From G963663775 sp963664255 (GTDB taxonomy: Bacteria; Bacillota; Clostridia; Oscillospirales; Butyricicoccaceae): a stretch of DNA of 64,000 nucleotides. The stretch spans positions 992,001 through 1,056,000 of the forward strand of contig OY760938.1 of NCBI GenBank assembly GCA_963664255.1, written 5' to 3'. Of this stretch, positions 17,586 to 25,172 are shown in pieces. The position numbers were made by a program, and so were the translations under genes. The notes beneath the pieces were generated by a model. It was not told the DNA's origin. It saw only the letters and a list, made by a program, of their open reading frames with translations, and ran no database searches. How positions within the stretch are numbered: position 1 is the first letter of the stretch; every line of letters starts with the position of its first letter.

Positions 17586-19156
17586 CAGCCTGTAGACAAA
17601 AGGGTCGAAGCACCTCTGGAATTATGGTATAATTAAACCATAAGGACAGGGGTGTTTTTGATGTATATAAAAAAGGACAGAGGACAGCAAAAACAAATAA
17701 AATTTGTAAGCATAGAAGATTTGGTACCGAAAGACCACATTTTAAGGGACATCGACAGAGCGATTGATTTTAATTTCATATATGACGAAGTAAAAGGACT
17801 GTATTCCGAAATAGAATGGGGCAAACCGGGAATCGACCCGGTAGCACTGTTTAAAATAGTGTTCATACAATACTTATTCGGAATCCGCAGTATGCGGCAG
17901 ACCATTAAAGAGATAGAAGTAAATATGGCATACCGCTGGTTCATCGGGTATGATATCGGAGAGAAAATCCCCCACTTTTCTACGTTCGGAAAGAACTACA
18001 CACGCCGATTTGAAGGAACAGATGTGTTTGAACGAATATTCACACATATTTTGAATGAAGCGGTGGATTGCGGATTTGTGGATGCAAGCGCGATATTCAT
18101 AGACGGTACGCACATAAAGGCAAGTGCAAACAAGAAAAAGAGCCAGCCTGCGGAAATTGAAATTCAGGCAAGAAGCTACCAAAAGCAGTTAGATGAGGAA
18201 ATCGCAAAAGACCGGGGACTGCACGGAAAAAAGCCGCTGAAAAAGGATGACGGCAATGACGATGACCAACCGCCCACACCTCCGGCAACAAAAACAATCG
18301 CGCAAAGCAAAACAGATCCAGAGTGCGGAATGTTCCACAAGGGAGAACATGAAAAGCAGTTTGCCTATGTAGCGAATACCGCATGTGACAAACACAATTT
18401 TATACTGGACTTTGTACTGGGTGCAGGAAATATTCATGACAGCATGATGTTCAGCAGTGTATATGAAAAGGTTTTAAAAAAGTTTCCGGAAATACAGGCT
18501 GTTGCGGTAGATGCAGGATACAAAACTCCGGCAATTATGAAAGAAATCATTGACAGTGAAAAAATTCCTTGTGTGCCATACAAACGTCCAATGACGAAAA
18601 AAGGATTCTTTAAAAAGTATGACTTTGTGTATGATGAATATTTTGACTGTGTGTTGTGCCCAAACAAGCAGGCCCTAACATATTCTACAACCAATCGGGA
18701 AGGATACCGTGAATACAAAAGCAACACTGAAATTTGCAAAAATTGTCCTATGCGTTCCCAGTGTACAGAAAGCAAAGCCTGTCAAAAGGTTGTAACCCGG
18801 CATATTTGGGAGCCATACATGGAACTTGCTGAGGATTACCGGCATACTCCCGAGTATCGGGACATTTACAAGTTAAGAAGCGAAACCATTGAGCGTGTTT
18901 TTGCCGATGCAAAAGAGAAACATGCCATGCGTTATACTCAGCTACGTGGACTGCAAAAGGTGAAAATGCAGGTCACGCTTACTTTCGCGTGCATGAATTT
19001 AAAAAAGCTGGCGACATGGAAGCGAAGAACGGGCATGCTGCCGCCACCTTTACAACACTTTATCAATCAATTGGCCTATTTCTATTGCTTGTTTCTAAAT
19101 ACAAATCAAAAAGGTACTCTACGCGTTGCGTAAAGTACCTTTTTGTCGACGGTCTG
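17586..19156 (+). mobile_element. IS1182-family-like insertion sequence
   Basis: 1571 bp between two identical 26-bp hairpins. The ends form imperfect inverted repeats: the left start CAGCCTGTAGACAAAAGG matches the complement of the right end, CAGACCGTCGACAAAAAGG, at about 16 of 22 positions. It encodes one complete transposase and is richer in A+T than its surroundings. A -10-like TATAAT lies at 17630 before the transposase. Confidence 0.85.
17661..19133 (+). CDS. IS1182-family transposase
   Basis: 490 residues, apparently intact. An N-terminal DUF772-like region (DLVPKDHILRDIDRAIDF, GIRSMRQTIKEIEVNMAYRWF) is followed by a DDE domain: Asp in FIDGTHIKASAN, Asp in AVDAGYKTP and Glu in SETIERVFADAKEKH. 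A Cys cluster (CVLCPN, CKNCPMRSQC) between them is usual in the family. Start ATG 17661 follows AAGGACAGGGG; an upstream GTG at 17652 is possible. It cuts and integrates the flanking element. Confidence 0.9.
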   Translation: MYIKKDRGQQKQIKFVSIEDLVPKDHILRDIDRAIDFNFIYDEVKGLYSEIEWGKPGIDPVALFKIVFIQYLFGIRSMRQTIKEIEVNMAYRWFIGYDIGEKIPHFSTFGKNYTRRFEGTDVFERIFTHILNEAVDCGFVDASAIFIDGTHIKASANKKKSQPAEIEIQARSYQKQLDEEIAKDRGLHGKKPLKKDDGNDDDQPPTPPATKTIAQSKTDPECGMFHKGEHEKQFAYVANTACDKHNFILDFVLGAGNIHDSMMFSSVYEKVLKKFPEIQAVAVDAGYKTPAIMKEIIDSEKIPCVPYKRPMTKKGFFKKYDFVYDEYFDCVLCPNKQALTYSTTNREGYREYKSNTEICKNCPMRSQCTESKACQKVVTRHIWEPYMELAEDYRHTPEYRDIYKLRSETIERVFADAKEKHAMRYTQLRGLQKVKMQVTLTFACMNLKKLATWKRRTGMLPPPLQHFINQLAYFYCLFLNTNQKGTLRVA

Positions 19157-19182
19157 AGCTACCGAAATGAATTTCGGTAGCT
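19157..19182. repeat. Right 26-bp hairpin copy flanking the insertion sequence
   Basis: Identical to 17560-17585, and followed by a T-run (GTTTTTAAG), so this copy still looks like a functional intrinsic terminator on the plus strand. Confidence 0.85.
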
Positions 19183-19218
19183 GTTTTTAAGTTTCAGAAA
19201 AATAGTAGTAAAATATAT

Positions 19219-19368
19219 GAAGCGCAAGCAAAAATTCTCAAAGCATTTTCGATAAAAACATACTAAAGATACTAGAGATGTTAAAAAGCGGTGAAAAATG
19301 TGCCTGTATTCTGGAAGAAGTTCTTCCCATCAGTCAACCGACATTGTCACATAACATGAAATTGATGT
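19219..19368 (+). pseudogene. ArsR/SmtB-family regulator fragment (frameshifted, truncated)
   Basis: Two frames give consecutive ArsR-like segments: EAQAKILKAFS up to 19251, then after a one-base loss DKNILKILEMLKSGEKCACI and QPTLSHNMK. The metal-binding CAC of ArsR types and the recognition helix (PTLSHNM) are visible. The gene has lost its start and C-terminal end; the right break, within about 19351-19368, joins phage capsid sequence on the other strand. Not functional. Confidence 0.72.
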
Positions 19369-20059
19369 TTGTTGCCCCTGTTGCCTTGCCATATCCCCAC
19401 GCAGAAGAACCGTCATGCAGTGTAATGCTCGTATAAAACCGAGATTTCGGCACATACAGAATCGGCATACCGTTGTAATTGCTCAACCCATTGCTGATAC
19501 CGCTATCAGAACCCCACTGGCGCTGTACAGCACCCGCAAGCACAGGGTGTAAATCTGTGGAAACATACAGTCGGCGACCATCCTCCGGGATCTCATCCTC
19601 GTCCATCTGGCGGTATGCTTCGTCAATCGCATCCAGAATTGTGGATGCGGTCAAGTCCGCGGCATCCGTAGTGCTGATGCCGTCCGCACTTGCATACTTC
19701 GCAAAACGGAATGCGTCCAGTTCCGGTGCGGCGTGCAAGGTCATGAGCTGGTCAATCGCCGTGCCAAACGCCTTGCCGAGTGCCTCTTCATTGTCCATGC
19801 GGTCAATAGAAAGTTCTTTGCCGCGCTCCTCTGTCAGTGTTAAGGTTTCCCATCCGAGCGCAATGTCTCCAGCAGGGTATCCGGTTTCACGGTCATAATC
19901 ACCCAGTCCAGTGGTGCTGACTTTCATAACCTTCACTTCGTTTACACCTGTGAAATCAACCTGTGTTCCTTTGTCCATGCCTTCTGTGACGGCTCTCTTC
20001 TTATATACACCGTCAATAATCGGCATAAATTTTGCTGCAAATTCAATGCTGTTTGCCAT
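19334..20059 (-). pseudogene. Phage major capsid protein, C-terminally truncated
   Basis: 241 residues, starting MANSIEFAAKFMPIIDGVYKK after AAAGGAG. The order of conserved blocks (TGLGDYDRETGYPAGDI, ELSIDRMDNEEA, GMPILYVPKSRFYT, GATNINFML) is that of capsid proteins of Clostridia siphophages with a HK97/P22-like fold. Homologues continue about 40-60 residues after the NINFML block, while here the last six codons are antisense to the ArsR fragment. Hence a rearrangement cut off the end. Placed next to its scaffold gene as in a live phage. Confidence 0.8.
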
Positions 20060-20073
20060 GTTTCAATTCTCCT

Positions 20074-20533
20074 TTACTTTGTATCCGTGTTGATGCCTGC
20101 CGCTGCCATTGCTGACGCAATAAACGCGTCTGTGCTTATGCCGCCCTCTCCATGTGTGCCACCTGTGCTGACAGTGGAGGTCTGTTCTGTCTGCGTTTCG
20201 CCCTTAAACAGGTATGCATCGCTCTTGCGCAACGCTTCCACCTGCGTATCAAGCCCGAGCAGCTTATCACCGTCCAGTTTGATTTCGTCCATATTCAGCA
20301 TGCCTCGTGCCGCTTTGGGATTGTGCACATTTGCACCGAGTAACGCCGCTTCCAGTGCGCCATCCAGCTTCAACGCAGCAACATCTGTGTCATACTTGCC
20401 CTGCAATGCCGCCATATCACCCTGTAGCTTTTTCACGTCCACACCGTCAAATTCCTTTGCTGCCTTTCAGCTTTTCGGCAAGCTGGTCGAATGTCAACGC
20501 TTCACTACCGAAAATGTCCTTCAAAAATTCCAT
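20074..20533 (-). pseudogene. Phage scaffold/minor structural GP20-like gene, frameshifted
   Basis: An ATG at 20533 after AAAGGAC opens MEFLKDIFGSEALTFDQLAE, but this frame stops after KGI near 20450. The adjacent frame continues with KAAKEFDGVDVKKLQGDMAA to a stop at 20074. A one-base indel around 20455-20470 explains both. The C-terminal part (GALEAALLGANVHNPKAARG) matches GP20-type scaffolds found before capsid genes. Inactive. Confidence 0.8.
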
Positions 20534-20818
20534 GATTTTGTGTCCTTTCTGTAAAAATGGGTACAAAAAAGCACCGTACCGAATCGATACGATGCCGATT
20601 TATTAAATTTTGGTATGGAAAAACCACCCCGCCGATTGGTTGGGTGAAAAAACTGAGGAGCCACATCACTGCGACCCCTCAGAACAAATTCGGTGTTTCG
20701 GCAGGCGTAGCGCTCTCCTGCATCTCTCGGGTTTCCCCTGTCGTTACCGTCGGCGTGTGGTTGCTACGAAATCTACCACCTCAAAACACCCCTTTATTGT
20801 ATCTTTATTATAACGCAT
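20534..20818. other. Phage intergenic region between scaffold remnant and minor-head remnant
   Basis: 285 bases without a supported gene. It has a hairpin followed by T-run on the minus strand (listed next) and an unusual GC-rich block around 20690-20770 with no coding sense. I see no tRNA or riboswitch here. Confidence 0.5.
20653..20682 (-). terminator. Terminator-like hairpin inside the prophage remnant
   Basis: CTGAGG and CCTCAG arms with a 18-base interior, followed on the minus strand by a run of six T. It lies between the minor-head and scaffold genes. Confidence 0.6.
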
Positions 20819-21442
20819 TTATTCCTTCTTGTAAAGCGGTATATTATTGCGCAATCTTTGATTAAACCGCTTTTCATTCTCTATAATGGCAGTTATAATC
20901 GAATTTTTGTAGTTCGGGTCATCTCCTGCAACAGCTAGACGCATAACCACATTGACATATTTCCCGCTGTCTACTATCTTCTTGCACGCAAGCGCAGTGT
21001 TTGGATGGTCTTTATCTGCGAATATATACTCTGGGTCTTTGATAATGTCTGAAAAATACTTATGATATTTATCGTAAAAACCTTGCCCGCGTCTTTCGAC
21101 AATGTGTTCTTCTTGTTTTTTCGTTAAAACCACTTCATCTGTACGGATATGTTCCGCAACCACTTTGTATTTTTCTACATCAATCGTTCCTATTACCCGC
21201 AAATTTGCGCCCTCTGCTTTTGTTATATTTTTGTCTATTATACCACTCTCAGCAGATTTTGCAACACGTTTACCGCCGCCAACATTCAACCTATCAACCT
21301 GCCGCTTTGGGTTCGTCTGCTTTAGAAAATCCTCATGCACCGCATTCCAGTGCTTAACCTTTGCGGCCGCTTCATCAGTTGGCATTCCTGCTGCGCTCAT
21401 AGCCGCTTTCTCTCGCTTCCAACGGCGTATCTGCCGGAAGCA
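20819..21442 (-). pseudogene. Phage minor-head protein C-terminal end with PBECR-like nuclease domain
   Basis: An open frame of about 207 residues without proper start. The first part (CFRQIRRWKREKAAM, EAAAKVKHWNAVHEDFLKQT) is typical of the C-terminal end of phage minor capsid proteins. The second part (TDEVVLTKKQEEHIVERRG through NTALACKKI and YKNSIITAIIENEKR) resembles the phage Barnase/EndoU/ColicinE5-RelE-like (PBECR) putative RNase domains often fused there. The N-terminal portion was replaced by baseplate sequence on the other strand near 21430. The domain itself looks complete, ending RNNIPLYKKE. Confidence 0.7.
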
Positions 21443-21540
21443 CCTATGTGGATATTGCAGTTTATTGCCAAACCCTTGGCGCAGTCGGCAACGGCTATGC
21501 CGAAGGTCAAATCAATACCATTGTGGATGTGTTTACATAG
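21421..21540 (+). pseudogene. Phage baseplate J-like fragment
   Basis: 39 codons ending at TAG 21538-21540. The piece reads VSAGSTYVDIAV then LGAVGNGYAEGQINTIVDVF, the GNGYxxGQI pattern typical of baseplate J/gp47 proteins. The rest is gone, so it is a remnant. Confidence 0.6.
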
Positions 21541-21603
21541 CGTTGTATCAGCCTTTATCAGTAATTCTTTTTCGGCAACCAAAGGCTTGATTGTATTGGG
21601 TAA

Positions 21604-21837
21604 GAAGCTGCTGCTGTTTTGGTGCTGATTGCAGGCGCAGTGCTGGATAATCTGTTTGGTTTGAATGGTGTGCTGCGAACCGCTGTTATCACCATTTGTG
21701 TGCTGAATGAGTTCGGCGGCTTTATTTCCAACTTGTCTGATTGTGGGGTTGAGATTCCTGCCATTCTACAGAATTTTATCAATGCGGCGAAAGCGTCCAC
21801 GGAAGCAACGGATGTTTCCCGTGGAAACAGTACATAA
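21604..21837 (+). pseudogene. Phage holin fragment
   Basis: In frame from 21604, just after a stop, the piece reads AAAVLVLIAGAVLDNLFG, then VLNEFGGFISNLSDCGVEIP and ends at TAA 21835-21837. This is the second half of a Clostridia phage holin (toxin-secretion/phage-lysis type), with a missing first membrane helix. It directly precedes the amidase, as in intact lysis cassettes. Confidence 0.7.
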
Positions 21838-21852
21838 AAGGGGGGCACGACA

Positions 21853-22257
21853 TTGAGCGTGGTTATTACGAAAAAGGCTTGCAACAGCGTCAACTATAAA
21901 AACGCAAGCCGTGGGGAGTCCGATATTACCTATCTGGTGATTCACTACACGGGCAACGAGGGTGACACGGCGTCGGGTAATGCAAATTATTTTGCGAATG
22001 ACGATGTTGGTACTTCGGCGCATTATTTTGTAGATGAAACGGACATTTACCAGAGCGTTTCGGATGAGGACATCGCTTGGCATTGCGGCAAGGACTATTC
22101 CGGCGGCACAGCAGCCTATTGGGGCAAGTGCAAGAACGCCAACAGCATCGGCGTAGAGATTTGCATGCTGGACAAGAGCGGTGCTGTGCGCCAGGGCAGC
22201 ATTGACCATGCGGCAGAGCTTGTGCGCTATCTGATGGACAAATCACGCAGGAAATGA
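21853..22257 (+). pseudogene. Phage N-acetylmuramoyl-L-alanine amidase, truncated
   Basis: 134 residues from TTG 21853 with AAAGGGGGGC just upstream. Amidase_2/PGRP core: zinc His in LVIHYTGN, AHYFVDE and the SIGVEICM strand. Homology ends after LVRYLMDK near 22240, where integrase sequence starts in another frame. The catalytic third ligand region and any cell-wall-binding domain are missing, so it is probably inactive. Confidence 0.8.
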
Positions 22258-22821
22258 TACAACAATGCGTGAATAAAGAGAGCGCAACACATTCCCCGAA
22301 ATCAATCAGAAATGCGCACGGTCTGCTATCGGTAGTTTTCGCAGACTACAACCCGCACTTTGTATTGCGCACTAAGCTTCCAACAAAACGAAAACGGGAA
22401 GAGTGTCGAGAAGCAAACAAAAACCTATTCGTCTACTAGGTCTTTAGCAGTTCCCTCCACCATCATATCCTTGATAAATAGGCAGCCAAGAACAAGCGAA
22501 CACATTATAACCCTTTCAGGTCACGCAATTTATATGCGCTTCATAAGAATGTGTAAACTGTATGACATTCCGCATTTTCGATTCCATGACCTTCGGCACG
22601 CAAATGCATCTGTCATGCTTGCCCTTGGCATCCCAGACAAATATGCCATGGAGCGCATGGGGCACGCCACGAACAATATGCTCAAGACTGTGTATCAACA
22701 CACCATGCCGTCTGAAAAATCCAGAATCAATGAAATGGTCGATGGATATTTTAATCAGTTTGTTGAGCCGGAAAAGAAGAAAAAACGATACAAGATAAAG
22801 CGCCGCACACCTGAGTTGTAA
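22242..22821 (+). pseudogene. Prophage tyrosine integrase, deleted and frameshifted
   Basis: The first piece (ITQEMIQQCVNKESATH onward) is a core-binding domain fragment ending in a stop at 22437. The second, in another frame from about 22396 to 22821, holds the end of the catalytic domain: HDLRH, the MGHA His and the Tyr nucleophile in TVYQHTM. Between them the first catalytic Arg region is deleted. The 3' end lies 212 bases from ssrA, a well-known integration target, which indicates that this enzyme once used the tmRNA gene as attB. Confidence 0.82.
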
Positions 22822-22831
22822 GCGGCTTTTT

Positions 22832-22861
22832 GTGTCACATGGCGTGTCATATTCCGTGTCA
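22832..22861. repeat. Three GTGTCA direct repeats at 12-bp spacing
   Basis: GTGTCA occurs at 22832, 22844 and 22856, exactly 12 bases apart, between the integrase stop and ssrA. The position suggests arm-type integrase or excisionase binding sites of the former prophage. Nothing else is recognised in 22862-23001. Confidence 0.55.
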
Positions 22862-23001
22862 TGTTTTTTCAGAAAAGTATGTTTTAATCCGTGTATTTGC
22901 CGTGTTTTAGCCTGTAAATCTATACATATTAAAACTACATTGAAAGTTTTAACATCTCCATATAGGTTCGCTTTTCAAGCACTTTTCTTGCGAAACAAAT
23001 A

Positions 23002-23029
23002 AAAAAACCGCCCCATCAGGCGGTTTTTT
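23002..23029. terminator. Terminator of ssrA
   Basis: An 11-bp stem of AAAAAACCGCC with its complement and a CCATCA loop gives A-run and T-run on both sides. On the minus strand it starts four bases after the tmRNA CCA end. Confidence 0.9.
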
Positions 23030-23032
23030 CAA

Positions 23033-23384
23033 TGGTGGAGACGGCGGGAGTTGAACCCGCGTCCGAAAGCACATTCACTGTGACTTCTCCGTGCGCAGCT
23101 TATCGTTTAAAATTCCCGCCACGCATCGCCGGTAAGCAGGCTATGCGCTTTAGTAGCTTCATGGTTCATGGTGCAGGCAAAGCTTACTGCACACACGGAC
23201 GCCGCTAATCGACGCCCTGACCCCGAGCCGCGGCGCTCTCAGGCAGGACGGGCCAGCCTAATTAGGCAGCCTGTAAAGAATAATTGTTGTTGTTTAATTT
23301 ATAAACATTGGAGCTTTTATCGTGGGGCCCCACCACGGCACGCTATCCCAGCTTCAACACCCCCGTCGAAGCCGTTACGTCCCC
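23033..23384 (-). ncRNA. ssrA: Transfer-messenger RNA (tmRNA)
   Basis: 352 nt. The 5' end GGGGACG pairs with CGTCTCC near the 3' end to form the acceptor stem; the T-arm GGGTTCAACTCCC and encoded CCA end are clear. A tag reading frame ends NNNNYSLQAA followed by TAA; the exact resume codon is uncertain. tmRNA frees stalled ribosomes and tags the peptide for proteolysis. SmpB, its partner, is encoded 30 bases upstream on the same strand. The 3' end borders the prophage remnant. Confidence 0.95.
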
Positions 23385-23414
23385 ATATAGAGGACCCAAC
23401 CGATGGTTTTTAGG

Positions 23415-23882
23415 TTATCGGTCACGGTTTTTCATCGCACGGTCCATTTCGCGCTTGGCATCGCGGGCGGCGATGCTGTCACGTTTGTCGTGCAATTTTT
23501 TGCCCTTGGCAAGCCCAATTTCGACCTTGACTCGTGAATTGCGAAAATAAATCGCCAGCGGAATCAGCGAATAGCCATCCTGCTTGGTTTTCCCGAACAA
23601 AGCCATAATTTCACGCTTGTGCAGCAGCAGTTTTTTCTCACGCAGCGGGTCTTTGTTGAAGATATTTCCTTTTTCATAGGGGCTGACGTGCATCCCCTTG
23701 ACAAAAATCTCGCCATCCTTAAAGATACAGTACGAATCCTTAAGCCCGACCGTACCTGCACGGATGGATTTGACCTCTGTGCCGAACAGTTCGACACCTG
23801 CTTCATATTTTTCCTCGATAAAATAGTCATGCCATGCTTTTTTATTGGCAGTGACTTGCTTTGTGCCTTGTTTGGTCGCCAT
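23415..23882 (-). CDS. smpB: SsrA-binding protein SmpB
   Basis: 155 residues from ATG 23882, preceded by AAAGGGG; a longer frame adds 14 residues with no support. The oligonucleotide-binding fold is seen with GVELFGTEVKSIRAGTV, FVKGMHVSPYEKGN and the RKKLLLHKREI-like segment, and the C-terminal basic tail KGKKLHDKRDS enters the decoding centre. It delivers tmRNA to stalled ribosomes. Directly upstream of ssrA. Confidence 0.96.
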   Translation of the reverse strand: MATKQGTKQVTANKKAWHDYFIEEKYEAGVELFGTEVKSIRAGTVGLKDSYCIFKDGEIFVKGMHVSPYEKGNIFNKDPLREKKLLLHKREIMALFGKTKQDGYSLIPLAIYFRNSRVKVEIGLAKGKKLHDKRDSIAARDAKREMDRAMKNRDR

Positions 23883-23948
23883 GGCAATCCCCTTTCTCGT
23901 GGTAATACTTATCTTACCACGCAAATCGCCGCTTGTAAAGAGGCTTTT

Positions 23949-24701
23949 CTATGACAAACCCTGACACATTTTATCGATTTCGCCGTTTTCAAACAAATGT
24001 GCCAACACCTGCGCCGCATCCATTGCCACAAAACCATCGGGGTCGGTCAGCTGTGCCGTTCCGCTAACATCCCACGTCATGCGGTCATACTGCGTCAAAT
24101 ACGCACAATCCTTGACAAAAACCTGAAATTTTGCACAAAACGCAGGAAAATATCGCCGCATATAGTATTCTGCAAGCTGTGCCGCTTGGCTGTCTATGTT
24201 CCCACTGGGCGTCACTGTGCCACTGATTTGCACCGCAGGAGGGGACGCGTGCACCAGCACCACACTGCCATCCGCGCACGCACCCACCACCAGATATACG
24301 TGCCCCTTAGTGCTCATCACATCGCCTGCGGTATGGCAATGCACCTGCTTTGCAGGGGTGTATGGCCCCCAGCCACGCGCGGCAAAATCTCCTGCCATTC
24401 TCCCAGACGGCATCACATAGCCCGTACCGCCGCTTTCGGTATGCAGTACATTATATATCACCCAGCCGACAAACCCCGAGCAATCCAATCCGTCATGGAT
24501 TTGAAACCGTGTCTTGTGAAAATCATAATTCGCCCCCTGTGACTGAAAAAACGCTTCCCATCGCGGCGAAACGCCAATCGTCACCGCTTCCTGCCCCGCA
24601 CCCGTATCCGCCGCATTCCAACCACCGCCCCACACATACAGCGTATGCCCTACCGGCTGCATCGCTCTCTCCAAAAGCCGCCGCAAGGTCGGCTGTTCCA
24701 T
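23949..24701 (-). CDS. NlpC/P60-like cysteine peptidase-fold protein
   Basis: 250 residues. The C40 core shows the catalytic Cys in GLDCSGFVGWV and His in TKGHVYLVVG, preceded by YVWGGGWN. Such enzymes cut peptidoglycan peptides. There is no signal peptide or wall-binding domain, so it may act inside the cell or in a forespore, or be exported by a non-classical route. The C-terminal 90 residues, ending in DGFVAMDAAQVL, have no recognised family. Monocistronic by context. Confidence 0.72.
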   Translation of the reverse strand: MEQPTLRRLLERAMQPVGHTLYVWGGGWNAADTGAGQEAVTIGVSPRWEAFFQSQGANYDFHKTRFQIHDGLDCSGFVGWVIYNVLHTESGGTGYVMPSGRMAGDFAARGWGPYTPAKQVHCHTAGDVMSTKGHVYLVVGACADGSVVLVHASPPAVQISGTVTPSGNIDSQAAQLAEYYMRRYFPAFCAKFQVFVKDCAYLTQYDRMTWDVSGTAQLTDPDGFVAMDAAQVLAHLFENGEIDKMCQGLS

Positions 24702-24850
24702 TGCACCTCACCCCTTTCGCACATACCTTATTATATAAGCATTTGTTGTATTGCACGTCATATGAATTCACCATATTTTTGCATATATCCGCATTGCTTT
24801 TGTGAACTTTGCTATTTTTACAAAATCCGACTGCGCGACTATGCAAAGTC

Positions 24851-24879
24851 TTGACACGCAGGGTTAGGTGTGGTAAACT
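24851..24879 (+). promoter_or_regulatory. Promoter of the feo operon
   Basis: TTGACA (24851-24856) and TAAACT (24874-24879) with a 17-base spacer. The transcript would start near 24886, just before the DtxR-like site. Confidence 0.8.
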
Positions 24880-24891
24880 TCAGATAGTAAA

Positions 24892-24908
24892 TAGTTAGTC
24901 TAACCTAA
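24892..24908. promoter_or_regulatory. DtxR/IdeR-like iron operator of the feo operon
   Basis: TAGTTAGTCTAACCTAA is an imperfect dyad close to the DtxR-family consensus (TTAGGTTAG with CTAACCTAA). It overlaps the expected transcription start, so binding of Fe2+-loaded repressor would block the operon when iron is sufficient. The regulator is not in this window. A partly similar TTAGGTGTGG lies in the promoter spacer. Confidence 0.7.
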
Positions 24909-24937
24909 CATCTAGGTTGGCGAAAGGGGTATTTTCT

Positions 24938-25159
24938 ATGAAAACCTTAAAAGAAATTTCATGCGGCGAAACCGTACAGGTTGTCAAATTGCACGGTGCA
25001 GGTGCTGTGCGCCGCCGCATCATGGATATGGGCATCACCAAGGGTACACCGCTGTTTGTGCGCAAGGTCGCGCCACTTGGCGACCCGATTCAAATCTCAG
25101 TGCGTGACTATGAGCTTTCCCTGCGCCGCGATGACGCATCCATGATTGAAGTACAATAG
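24938..25159 (+). CDS. feoA: Ferrous iron transport protein FeoA
   Basis: 73 residues, SH3-like: KTLKEISCGETVQVVKL, RRRIMDMGITKG and LGDPIQISVRDYELSLRRDDA, the full family pattern. It assists the FeoB pore. GAAAGGGG at about 24921 supports ATG 24938 over an in-frame TTG at 24917. The stop lies 13 bases before feoB. Confidence 0.93.
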   Translation: MKTLKEISCGETVQVVKLHGAGAVRRRIMDMGITKGTPLFVRKVAPLGDPIQISVRDYELSLRRDDASMIEVQ

Positions 25160-25172
25160 GAGGAACACACCC

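Noticed and set aside
23168..23413. Open frame across the tmRNA region on the plus strand
   Set aside because: The region is fully explained by ssrA with paired acceptor stem and tag frame.
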